Source: a virus. Taken from it: a stretch of 64,000 nt of DNA. Of the stretch, positions 25,141 to 32,965 are shown in pieces. The position numbers and the translations under genes are program-made. How positions within the stretch are numbered: position 1 is the first letter of the stretch; each line of letters opens with the position of its first letter. The notes under the pieces are model-generated. The model did not search any database and was not told the origin of the DNA. It saw only the letters and a program-made list of their open reading frames with translations. Where the stretch lies: IMG/VR virus record IMGVR_UViG_3300044675_005584, positions 1 through 64,000 of that record, one strand, 5' to 3'.

Positions 25141-25194
25141 TGGACAGTATTAATACTGTCCATTTTACACAGGCACTTAGGTGCCTGTTTTTTT
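25141..25194 (+). terminator. Tandem terminator hairpins after the AAA+ gene
   Basis: First, a perfect 22-bp palindrome at 25141-25162 (arms TGGACAGTATT / AATACTGTCCA) followed by TTTT. Second, ACAGGCAC (25169-25176), loop TTAG, GTGCCTGT (25181-25188) and a run of eight T ending at 25194. Strong insulation before the AT-rich genes downstream. Confidence 0.85.
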
Positions 25195-25225
25195 AATATT
25201 AGCAAAAGGCTTCAATAAATAACTT

Positions 25226-26026
25226 ATGAAATTATTGTTTTCAAACAATGAAGCTATTGATTTTCACATAGACGATAGTCCTTTGGGACTAATGTATCAA
25301 AAAATTTATAAGAATCTTTCAAAAGTGCCAATTCCGTGGCGACCATGGGACAATCCTTGTTACAAGGAAAATTTAACTTACTCAGAAATGGTCGATCACT
25401 TGGTGCATTATGCACAAAACTTATCAATTGATATTGATACCGCAAAATGTATCAACCGTGACCAAGACTATTTTAATAGCATACACAAAATTTACGAAGA
25501 CAATTATAACGGTAATCCAGTCTGGCTAGACTTTCATGAACATATTCATTTGTGCGAGTACTATAACTATCCACCTAAGGAATTTTTGTGCATAGATTAT
25601 CGAGAAAAATCTGGATTGTTAGAAAAACCCATGGATCCAATTTGGTTACTTAATACCACAACAAAAATTTGTGCTGGAGACATATACGTGCGATGGGCCG
25701 AGTTAGGCAAAACTCCTTACCACTATTGGGAAAATAACGAACCCAATGACCTGCAACGGATGTGTCAATTGGCCAAACCGTGGTTAAAACTTAGACCAAA
25801 CATACATATAGCACTTAAAGATATAGATACATTGAAAGATATACAGTGTAACAACTTTGCAACCTGGTGGAAAACTTATCAAACCGGGTGGACAGCACAC
25901 TGGAATATATCCAAGTGGACTATTGACGATATTTTTGGAGTCAGTGTATTCGGAAAAACAACTCAGACTGCTTTATTAAAAAAGCAATTAAAAAATAATT
26001 TGATTCCAACCAAGATTACCCTGTAA
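25226..26026 (+). CDS. AT-rich accessory protein of unknown function
   Basis: 266 aa, not recognised. Trp/Tyr/Asn-rich with a motif DFHEHIHLCEYYN and an N-terminus (MKLLFSNNEAIDFHIDD) resembling the protein at 21179. First gene of a three-gene AT-rich cassette ending in an oxygenase. The stop overlaps the next ATG (TAATG). No clear ribosome-binding site; AATAAATA lies immediately upstream. Confidence 0.6.
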   Translation: MKLLFSNNEAIDFHIDDSPLGLMYQKIYKNLSKVPIPWRPWDNPCYKENLTYSEMVDHLVHYAQNLSIDIDTAKCINRDQDYFNSIHKIYEDNYNGNPVWLDFHEHIHLCEYYNYPPKEFLCIDYREKSGLLEKPMDPIWLLNTTTKICAGDIYVRWAELGKTPYHYWENNEPNDLQRMCQLAKPWLKLRPNIHIALKDIDTLKDIQCNNFATWWKTYQTGWTAHWNISKWTIDDIFGVSVFGKTTQTALLKKQLKNNLIPTKITL

Positions 26027-27180
26027 TGACCTGGCCAGTAATTATTAAAGATGGACCCGACAGAAATCAAACTTTAGCAACCATAAAGTTTGACACGTTT
26101 GGTAACAACACCAACCAGCAAATTTTTATTTGCAAAGAGTGGACAGAAGGATTTACCTGGGTCAAACAACAAGGCCACACTCAGGCTCTTTTTGTCAAAA
26201 GCGGAACCATAATCACTGATTGGGTACAATGGAAACAACTAGTTGATCAGTATCCACACTATGGTTTGATTGCTCATTTAATTTGGCACCCAGAGCAACT
26301 GTTATATCTTGACGACCAATGTTGGTTCATGAATATCAACAATTTTGAAGTTGATGATTTTACACTTACAAAAGTTAATCATCCCTTACCGGTAAGAAGT
26401 GACCAGAATTTGCACGACGATTACACACCATTGTGGGTTAGGCCGAGCGTGAATCAAACTGAATATCTTGTTACTAATTTTGGGCAAGGATTGATAGCTC
26501 GTCAATTACAAAATAATCGACCTATTGTAAATTGGAATAATTCTGCTAGAGATTTGAAATCATACCTCTACAACAGACCACTAGACTTATCTAAATTTCA
26601 AGACTACAAAGATATTGCTGAAAATCAATTATGGATTTTCAATAATGAGCCTATTGTAGTGGTCAAAAAAGCTAACATAGTGTCACCAGGGTCAGGATTG
26701 TCTTGGATACTAAACTGTTTAGATCCTGCCACAACTGAAATACAAATAGTCGATATAAGCAACATACAGATTAAATTTTGCCAGGCGTTGTGGAATACGT
26801 GGACAGGTGTTGACTATGGAAATTTTGTTTGGAATTTTATTGAAGAAAATAAACTTGTACATTATGAATTAGACAACCCTGATTTAACTCCATTGGAGAG
26901 ACTAAAGTTAAAAGGAAAAACAAAATTTATAGAATATGTCAATGATAGATTTAACACCATTGTCGATAAAAATTTTGAAGCCCAGTGGTTGATAGCAAAA
27001 CAAACAAAACAAGTTAATTTTTGTAATGATAATTTAATCAACTGGGTATTGGTCAATGACACCGATAAGTATGATAACATATGGTGTTCAAACATACTAG
27101 AATATAAATGGACACTTTTACATACCACTGTTGAACAGTATAACATATTTCAAGAAAAAATATGCAAAAGCAAAAAATAA
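26026..27180 (+). CDS. AT-rich accessory protein, possibly glycosyltransferase- or methyltransferase-like
   Basis: 384 aa, not recognised with confidence. The N-terminal half (ALFVKSGTIITDWVQWKQLVDQYPHYGLIAHLIWHPEQLLYLDDQCWFMN) has the feel of glycan-modifying proteins. The segment SPGSGLSWILNCLDPATTEIQIVDISNIQIKFCQALW has the glycine loop followed by an acidic strand end of a Rossmann/SAM-binding fold. AT-rich like both neighbours. Overlaps the next start by 19 nt. Confidence 0.5.
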   Translation: MTWPVIIKDGPDRNQTLATIKFDTFGNNTNQQIFICKEWTEGFTWVKQQGHTQALFVKSGTIITDWVQWKQLVDQYPHYGLIAHLIWHPEQLLYLDDQCWFMNINNFEVDDFTLTKVNHPLPVRSDQNLHDDYTPLWVRPSVNQTEYLVTNFGQGLIARQLQNNRPIVNWNNSARDLKSYLYNRPLDLSKFQDYKDIAENQLWIFNNEPIVVVKKANIVSPGSGLSWILNCLDPATTEIQIVDISNIQIKFCQALWNTWTGVDYGNFVWNFIEENKLVHYELDNPDLTPLERLKLKGKTKFIEYVNDRFNTIVDKNFEAQWLIAKQTKQVNFCNDNLINWVLVNDTDKYDNIWCSNILEYKWTLLHTTVEQYNIFQEKICKSKK

Positions 27181-27887
27181 GCCAGTTAATGGCTAAAAAA
27201 TATATTGAATATCAATATCAATTGCCTGAATACAATTCAATGGCAGACTTTAATTGGATACAATCTTGGTCAGGACTACCATGGTTGCCGTTAACTTTAT
27301 CAATCCCGCATGAATCTATTTTGGCAGAAATTAAAAATATAGAACCATTACTGTCAATACATCGTGATGACTATGGTGAGCATTTTGGGTGGAAGAGTTT
27401 TTGCATTCATGGTAAAGCATATAACGCCACTAGAGAAACTGAATACTACGCAGACCATCGCCCATACAACTGGACACAAGAAGCACAAACACTTATGCCT
27501 GCAACTGTTGACTATTTTAAAACACAATGGCCAGGCGATCAATTTGGGAGATTACGTGTTATGCTTTTAGAGCCCGGGGGGTATGTAAGCATTCATCAAG
27601 ACTACACAACCCCAGGGCTAACTGCAATTAATATTGCTATAACTCAACCTATTGGTTGTAATTTTGTTATGGAGAAAAAAGGAACTGTGCCGTTTGCTCC
27701 AGGTACAGCTTTTTGGTTGGATATTTCCAATAATCATACCGTTTTTAATAATAGTGATCAAAATCGTTGGCATATTATTGTCCATCAAAATATTAAAAAT
27801 CTAAAATTTCAAGAAGAGGTTGTAAAATCTTACAATACAATGTATAATAATTACAATGAGAACAGCCACAATAATCATACGAGATGA
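27162..27887 (+). CDS. 2OG-Fe(II) oxygenase, aspartyl/asparaginyl hydroxylase-like
   Basis: 241 aa. The cupin core is LRVMLLEPGGYVSIHQDY (His-x-Asp iron ligands), TAINIAITQPIGCNFVMEKKGTVPFAPGTAFWLDISNNHTVFNNS (distal His) and NRWHIIVHQN (Arg for 2-oxoglutarate). This is the Asp/Asn beta-hydroxylase type. The substrate may be a protein or a product of the two upstream genes. A second ATG at 27189, after the preceding stop, is an alternative start. Confidence 0.75.
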   Translation: MQKQKISQLMAKKYIEYQYQLPEYNSMADFNWIQSWSGLPWLPLTLSIPHESILAEIKNIEPLLSIHRDDYGEHFGWKSFCIHGKAYNATRETEYYADHRPYNWTQEAQTLMPATVDYFKTQWPGDQFGRLRVMLLEPGGYVSIHQDYTTPGLTAINIAITQPIGCNFVMEKKGTVPFAPGTAFWLDISNNHTVFNNSDQNRWHIIVHQNIKNLKFQEEVVKSYNTMYNNYNENSHNNHTR

Positions 27888-29316
27888 AGTCAACGTCAAG
27901 ATAGAAGGCTTAGAACTTGATGCTCGCCGTGCCCTGGTTAACGCATTCAAGTATGATGTTCCGGGTGCTAGATATCTTCCTGCTGTTAGACTAGGCAGGT
28001 GGGATGGCAAGGTCAGTTACTTCCAGTTAGGCGGTAGCAGTTATGTAAACCTACTGCCCGAGATCATTCCTATCTTGGAAAAGTTCAATTATGATATTGA
28101 ACTGGATGACCAAAGAGAGTACAGCACCACATTTGAATTTTCTGAAGTGACAGAAAGCACATTCAGTCACATTGCCTGGGGCAAGGGTCATCCGTTAGAA
28201 GGTCAACCCATGGTCATGCGTGACTACCAAGTGGAAGTGATCAATCGCTTCCTGGCCAATCCACAATGCATACAAGAAATAGCAACCGGCGCTGGTAAAA
28301 CAGTAATCACAGCTGCCTTGAGCAATGCCGTGGCACCGCATGGACGTACGATCATCATTGTTCCAAATAAAAGCCTGGTAACACAAACAGAACGAGACTA
28401 CATCAACATGCAACAGGATGTGGGTGTGTTTTTTGGAGACCGCAAGGAGTGGGGTCGCCAGCATACCATCTGTACTTGGCAAAGTTTAAATGTGCTATTA
28501 AAAAACACCAAGAACAGCGTGGGCGATGTCACCATACAAGAGTTCTTGGAAGATGTAGTATGTGTCATTGTTGATGAAGTACACATGGCCAAGGCCGACG
28601 CATTAAAGACCTTGTTAACTGGTGTCATGAGCCGTGTGCCATTGCGCTGGGGACTCACAGGAACTGTGCCCAAGGAACCCTACGAATTCCAAGCACTCAA
28701 ATGCAGTCTCGGCCCGGTTATCAATCAGCTCAGTGCCAGCGAACTACAGGACCGTGGTGTACTGGCACAATGCCATGTAAATGTGGTGCAGTTGGTAGAC
28801 CATGCTGAGTTTACCAACTATCAAAGTGAATTAAAGTTCTTGTTAGAAGAACCCGATCGACTCAAGACCATGGCTGGATTAATAGCACAGGTCAACGCCA
28901 CAGGCAATACCTTGGTGTTAGTAGACCGTGTGGCCGCAGGACATGCCTTGGCTGAACTGCTAGGCGAAGCGGCAGTATTTGTATCAGGAGCAACCAAAGC
29001 AAAGGCCAGACAGGATGAATACGATGAGATTAGCGTCAGTAGTGGTAAGATTATTATTGCTACCTATGGCATTGCTGCTGTTGGTATTAATATTCCTAGG
29101 ATATTCAATCTTGTGCTTATTGAACCGGGCAAATCCTTTGTCAGGGTTATACAGTCGATCGGGCGGGGCATTCGCAAGGCCGAAGACAAAGACCACGTGG
29201 AAATCTGGGACGTGACCAGCACTTGCAAGTTTGCAAAAAGACACCTGACCAAACGCAAAGTATTTTATAAGGAAGCCAACTATCCATTCACACAAGAAAA
29301 GCTGGAATGGAAATGA
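27856..29316 (+). CDS. uvsW: UvsW helicase (superfamily 2)
   Basis: 486 aa; T4 UvsW is 587 aa. The N-terminal domain (VKIEGLELDARRALVNAFKYDVPGARYLPAVRLGRWDGKVSYF) is typical of UvsW. Walker A ATGAGKT at 143-149, motif II IVDEVH, motif III LTGT, and motif VI QSIGRGIRK follow. UvsW unwinds branched DNA and R-loops and helps the switch from origin to recombination-dependent replication. Overlaps the oxygenase end by 32 nt. Confidence 0.93.
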   Translation: MRTATIIIRDEVNVKIEGLELDARRALVNAFKYDVPGARYLPAVRLGRWDGKVSYFQLGGSSYVNLLPEIIPILEKFNYDIELDDQREYSTTFEFSEVTESTFSHIAWGKGHPLEGQPMVMRDYQVEVINRFLANPQCIQEIATGAGKTVITAALSNAVAPHGRTIIIVPNKSLVTQTERDYINMQQDVGVFFGDRKEWGRQHTICTWQSLNVLLKNTKNSVGDVTIQEFLEDVVCVIVDEVHMAKADALKTLLTGVMSRVPLRWGLTGTVPKEPYEFQALKCSLGPVINQLSASELQDRGVLAQCHVNVVQLVDHAEFTNYQSELKFLLEEPDRLKTMAGLIAQVNATGNTLVLVDRVAAGHALAELLGEAAVFVSGATKAKARQDEYDEISVSSGKIIIATYGIAAVGINIPRIFNLVLIEPGKSFVRVIQSIGRGIRKAEDKDHVEIWDVTSTCKFAKRHLTKRKVFYKEANYPFTQEKLEWK

Positions 29317-30002
29317 CAACTGTGTACTCGTTAGGGTGCAGTTTCATGAGTTCAGACACTCGTTGGCCTGAGCAACCCAGTTTCCTAGATCAGTATGCTG
29401 ACTATCGTGGGTGGCAACATGTGAGTCTAGCCAGACCTGGAGCCACCAACTTGTGCATACATCTGCAGATAGAACGTGCCATACAGGATCATGCCGATTA
29501 TGTCATAATAGGTGCAACCAGCAGTGACCGTATTGACGTCGCAGGCAACGCCTACAGTCAAAACTTGCCCATTAGATTAGATCTGATACACTATGCCAAC
29601 TATCATGCTGCCAGCGAACAGTGGGTCGATCACACACAGGCCTGTATCATAAGTGATACACTCAACAACGTAATCGAGCACAGCTATACGGATTTAGATG
29701 TTACAACAAAAAACACCGTCAAGCAATACCTACGTGATGTACACAACTTTGATATAGAAGATCGACGAAACTACTACATCATTCGGGACGGACTACGCGA
29801 ACTTGAGCGGGCTGGCATTCCGTATTTGTTCATTCCAGGCCCGTTGTTTTATTTTGATTGGTCAGGATTCTCAGTCTGGCAAGGCACACAACCCTGGGAC
29901 ATGCCCGACGGAGTTGGAACCAGAATAATCAATCATAATCCACCCAGCGCACACAAGAAGTTTTTTGATCTTGTTGTGCAACAAACAGCCGAATGGGCTT
30001 GA
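29307..30002 (+). CDS. SGNH-hydrolase-like protein, possibly degenerate
   Basis: 231 aa, overlapping the uvsW end by 10 nt. VYSLGCSFMSSDTRWPEQ and HVSLARPGATNLCIHLQI match blocks I and II of SGNH hydrolases; VIIGATSSDRID resembles block III. Near the C-terminus, INHNPPSAHKKF lies where D-x-x-H is expected but has Asn instead of a clear Asp. It may be inactive or use another arrangement. Substrate unknown. Confidence 0.6.
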   Translation: MEMTTVYSLGCSFMSSDTRWPEQPSFLDQYADYRGWQHVSLARPGATNLCIHLQIERAIQDHADYVIIGATSSDRIDVAGNAYSQNLPIRLDLIHYANYHAASEQWVDHTQACIISDTLNNVIEHSYTDLDVTTKNTVKQYLRDVHNFDIEDRRNYYIIRDGLRELERAGIPYLFIPGPLFYFDWSGFSVWQGTQPWDMPDGVGTRIINHNPPSAHKKFFDLVVQQTAEWA

Positions 30003-30025
30003 CTTTTACCTTTAATTACTATAAT
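29999..30025 (+). promoter_or_regulatory. Possible sigma70-type promoter
   Basis: TTGACT (29999-30004) and TATAAT (30020-30025) with a short 15-nt spacer, just before the 30034 start. The spacer is below the optimal 17 nt and there is almost no leader before the ATG, so activity is uncertain. Confidence 0.35.
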
Positions 30026-30033
30026 ATACAACT

Positions 30034-30537
30034 ATGCGGATCCTTACCTTAGACAACAATACAGCATTTGATCTTGACCATCTTCCAGAAGAAGTAGATG
30101 ATATGAGATTTGCCATCCTGGACAATTCAAACCCACAAGATCCAGACTATCATTACATACCCTTGATCTTTCTGGAGAGTTTTACTGCGCCAGCTTTGGT
30201 ATTGAGAATAGGTAACAACAAGATACGCATGCCTGTAGACTGGCAGATCTTGATTGGAGAACCCGATCTGGGCGATCTCGAAGTGTTGCCACTCACTGCA
30301 ATCAATGATCGAGGATTCAAGGCATTCCAGTTCAATCCACTTACCAGCTTCCGTCCTAGCTTTTTGGATATTGAAATTGTGGATGTGTATCAAGAGATGT
30401 CCTGGTATGCTCCTAAATTAAAAAATGGACAGATGTTGTGTGTGCCAGTCACCGAAGGAGATCGACCTGACTGTGTGTATTTTGTCAAAGACATCAGTCG
30501 TAACTGTGAAATTGTAGATTATAACAAGGCTTGGTAA
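30034..30537 (+). CDS. Conserved-looking hypothetical protein in the replication cluster
   Basis: 167 aa, not recognised as a named family. Mostly beta (IPLIFLESFTAPALVLRIGNNKIRMPVDWQILIGEPDLGDLEVLPLTAIN). Co-directional with and 1 nt from the next gene, in a run leading to the gp62-like subunit, so a replication or DNA-metabolism role is plausible. Confidence 0.6.
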   Translation: MRILTLDNNTAFDLDHLPEEVDDMRFAILDNSNPQDPDYHYIPLIFLESFTAPALVLRIGNNKIRMPVDWQILIGEPDLGDLEVLPLTAINDRGFKAFQFNPLTSFRPSFLDIEIVDVYQEMSWYAPKLKNGQMLCVPVTEGDRPDCVYFVKDISRNCEIVDYNKAW

Positions 30538-30538
30538 T

Positions 30539-30823
30539 ATGGGTACCCTTACACCCGGAGCAACATACATATACGAACGCAATGGTGATATTGTGTATGC
30601 CAGAGAGTTGGGAGCAGATCCCAGCACAAGAAAAGAGATAGGTTGGGATTATGATCCTAGCAATCCCGACCATCTTGAACGTCAAGAACGACTGAATTCT
30701 CTTAGAGATGACCAGTTATGGCACAAAATTAGGCTAGCGGCACGGAACAATGTCACACTACAAGATGCATTGGATCGTGTGATAGAACTATATCATTTGA
30801 GCAAAGACGATGGACAAACTTAG
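30539..30823 (+). CDS. Small hypothetical protein
   Basis: 94 aa, unrecognised. N-terminus GTLTPGATYIYERNGDIVYARE is beta-like; the C-terminal half is helical (LWHKIRLAARNNVTLQDALDRVIELYHLS). Overlaps the gp62-like gene by 14 nt. Confidence 0.6.
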   Translation: MGTLTPGATYIYERNGDIVYARELGADPSTRKEIGWDYDPSNPDHLERQERLNSLRDDQLWHKIRLAARNNVTLQDALDRVIELYHLSKDDGQT

Positions 30824-31262
30824 TATAGGCAATGAAATGGCACAGTTTGATTCAAAGAATCGACAGTTCTTTGATGAGCTCTCTGATGAAGAACGCAAAA
30901 AGTTCAGCCCATTTCTCATGATACGCTACGGCAGTTCAGTATCGGGCAATCGAGACCTGCAGGAGTTTTACTTGATTGCTACAAACGAACGCCTGAACAA
31001 AAAGTTCTTTGCTGTGAATACCGCCCAGCATAAAAAACTACAGTGGTTGATGGCCACCACAGTAAGTCCAGGACTGGGTAACTTTAGACACAACTGGATC
31101 GCACCTAAAAAGAAAGAACCCGGTGCAGGCAGCATGCGTAAACAGTTGATGGAACTGTTTCCACACTTGAAAGATGACGAAATAGATCTATTGTCGCAGA
31201 TAACTACTAAAAAAGAACTTGACGCACACTTACGAGAACTCGGCCAGGACAAATCAAAATAG
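30810..31262 (+). CDS. 62: Clamp loader small subunit-like (gp62-like)
   Basis: 150 aa; T4 gp62 is 187 aa. The sequence MAQFDSKNRQFFDELSDEERKKFSPFLMIRYGSSVSGNRDLQEFYLIATNERLNKKFF...HKKLQWLMATTVSPGLGNFRHNWIAPKKK resembles gp62 of T4-like phages, in which small helical modules occur around a PF...R..S......Q.YLI.TNE motif. gp62 with gp44 loads the sliding clamp. No gp44 or gp45 is visible in this window. Confidence 0.65.
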   Translation: MDKLSIGNEMAQFDSKNRQFFDELSDEERKKFSPFLMIRYGSSVSGNRDLQEFYLIATNERLNKKFFAVNTAQHKKLQWLMATTVSPGLGNFRHNWIAPKKKEPGAGSMRKQLMELFPHLKDDEIDLLSQITTKKELDAHLRELGQDKSK

Positions 31263-31263
31263 C

Positions 31264-31938
31264 ATGAAGTATACCTGTCAGTACTGCAAGAAAGACTTTG
31301 TGAAAGAAGCAAGCCTGTCAGTACATAGTTGCGAACCACGTCGTCGTAGGCAAGAGCAAAATGAAGCTGGAGTGAGATTGGGATTCCAGGCCTATATCAA
31401 GTTCTATGAACTCACACAAGGATCTGCACGTCTTAAAACATTTGATAACTTTGCTGACAGTCCGTATTACCGAGCATTTGTGCGGTTTGGAAGATATTGT
31501 GTAGATATCCGTGCCGTCAATCCGGCCAGATTTGTTGAATGGGTACTCAAACAAAACAAAAAAATTGATCATTGGTGTCGAGACACTGTGTACACTGAAT
31601 ACTTGATTGCATATTTACAAGTGGAAAATGTCAATGACGCTCTAGCTCGTGCCATGGAGTTTGGCCTAGACTGGAATGAGAAGACTGGCAACCCACCTGA
31701 ACATTGTTTACGTTATGGCAATACCAACAGCATGGTGTATGCTGTCACAACTGGTCGAGTCAGTCCATGGGTGATCTACAACAGTGATTCAGGACAGAAA
31801 TTCCTAAGCGAACTAGATGCCAGCCAAGTGGCCATGGTATGGCCCTACATTGATGCAGACATATGGCAAAAGAAATTTAAGGACTATCCAGCAGACCAAG
31901 AGTATGCTAGAGATATATTACAAAAGGCAGGTTGGTAA
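31264..31938 (+). CDS. Zinc-finger protein of the replication cluster
   Basis: 224 aa from ATG at 31264, 1 nt after the gp62-like stop; an upstream extension in the same frame is unlikely since it lies inside gp62. Residues 2-25 (YTCQYCKKDFVKEASLSVHSCEPRRRR) form a C2HC-type zinc finger followed by a basic stretch. The rest is a helical domain with many aromatic residues. DNA or RNA binding is inferred. The stop overlaps the next ATG. Confidence 0.65.
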   Translation: MKYTCQYCKKDFVKEASLSVHSCEPRRRRQEQNEAGVRLGFQAYIKFYELTQGSARLKTFDNFADSPYYRAFVRFGRYCVDIRAVNPARFVEWVLKQNKKIDHWCRDTVYTEYLIAYLQVENVNDALARAMEFGLDWNEKTGNPPEHCLRYGNTNSMVYAVTTGRVSPWVIYNSDSGQKFLSELDASQVAMVWPYIDADIWQKKFKDYPADQEYARDILQKAGW

Positions 31939-32516
31939 TGAGCGCAGATATTGATTTGGACTTTGCTGACAGAGACACAGTACTACGACTCGTAAAGGCT
32001 ACTCCCGCACATCAAGTACACCAAGGACAGATACGCCGACACAATTCTGGTGTGTATGTCACAGACATACCGTATGATCCCATCAACCAGTGTGCGGCTA
32101 TAGATTATGAAACAGCAGAAACACGTGGATACTTCAAGATAGATCTCTTAAACATGACAGTGTATCAGTTGATTAAAAATCCTGAACACTATCAGACCAT
32201 GTTGGATCAAGAACCTGATTGGACACGTCTATGGACAGATTCTACGTGGGCTAGTCAATTGGCCCATGTGGGCAATTACACACAGTTATTAAACGCTATG
32301 CGTCCTGATAGTATACCAAGGATGGCCGCATTTATCAGTATAATCAGGCCCGGCAAAGCACATTTACAAAATCGTCCGTGGGCAGAAGTGTTTGAAACTG
32401 TTTGGGATGGTGATGATTCTAAAGGGTTTGTGTTTAAAAAGGCTCATGCTGTTGGCTATGCGGCCTTGGTAGCACTACACATGAACTTGCTCAGTCAAGA
32501 CGTCGTACCAGCGTAA
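31938..32516 (+). CDS. Miniature DnaE-palm-like protein (C-family polymerase fragment)
   Basis: 192 aa from the ATG overlapping the preceding stop; a TTG 6 nt upstream is an alternative. The start ADIDLDFADRDTVL matches the DnaE palm motif (P-D-F-D-V-D-F..D). RRHNSGVYVTDIP parallels DnaE KHAGGVVIAP, GYFKIDLLNMTVYQLI parallels GLVKFDFLGLRTLTII, and FKKAHAVGYAALVALHMNLL parallels FNKSHAAAYALV. The three catalytic Asp positions (about D6, D8, D69) appear kept, while PHP, fingers and thumb are missing. Function unknown; perhaps a replisome accessory. Its end overlaps the convergent gene by 26 nt. Confidence 0.6.
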   Translation: MSADIDLDFADRDTVLRLVKATPAHQVHQGQIRRHNSGVYVTDIPYDPINQCAAIDYETAETRGYFKIDLLNMTVYQLIKNPEHYQTMLDQEPDWTRLWTDSTWASQLAHVGNYTQLLNAMRPDSIPRMAAFISIIRPGKAHLQNRPWAEVFETVWDGDDSKGFVFKKAHAVGYAALVALHMNLLSQDVVPA

Positions 32517-32868
32517 TCGATTTACGTTTGGATTTTTTACGGGCCATTTCAAGCAAGCTGCAAACGGGTCCATGTAGCACAGCTAAATCTTTGTTGATAA
32601 AAGTGCGCAGACAAGGTCTGAACTGATCCCATTCTGTTTTGAGGAATATGTTGATGGGTATGGTCCTGTTGCTTTCCCACCACCAAACATTGGCTAGTTC
32701 TAAGAAACGACGTTTATCTTCTAGATCTTGTATGCTACCAAAGTCATAAATCGTAGTCACAATTTCGTCTTGATTTTGTATGATTCCCACATATTCTGTA
32801 GTAGCATAAACACAGAGGGAGATAAAAGGGTACTTGTCAGCCAGTTGGGCAAAGATATCATTACCCAT
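32491..32868 (-). CDS. Reverse-strand conserved-looking hypothetical protein
   Basis: 125 aa on the reverse strand, convergent with the DnaE-like gene (26-nt overlap). Sequence features: DIFAQLADKYPFISLCVYATTEYVGIIQNQDEIVTTIYDF, then ANVWWWESNRTIPINIFLKTEWDQF and a basic C-terminus (ARKKSKRKSITLVRRLD). It reads as a compact protein with a nucleic-acid-binding tail. Not a named family, but its coding composition is like its neighbours. One of only two reverse-strand genes here. Confidence 0.7.
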   Translation of the reverse strand: MGNDIFAQLADKYPFISLCVYATTEYVGIIQNQDEIVTTIYDFGSIQDLEDKRRFLELANVWWWESNRTIPINIFLKTEWDQFRPCLRTFINKDLAVLHGPVCSLLEMARKKSKRKSITLVRRLD

Positions 32869-32873
32869 AAATA
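32866..32873 (+). promoter_or_regulatory. Possible late promoter box (CATAAATA)
   Basis: CATAAATA lies 92 nt before the structural gene at 32966, overlapping the start of the reverse-strand gene. A second box, GCTAAATA (32952-32959), is only 6 nt from the ATG and probably too close. Confidence 0.4.
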
Positions 32874-32965
32874 TTATATAATAAATTGATCACGAGATAT
32901 TTACCAAAAATGAATCCAACCCAAACGAATGAGTCACCGGATGACACCGCCGCTAAATAGTATGT

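Noticed and set aside
31219-31263. Upstream start for the zinc-finger protein
   Set aside because: It lies inside the gp62-like gene; the ATG at 31264 directly after that stop gives an N-terminus starting at the zinc finger.
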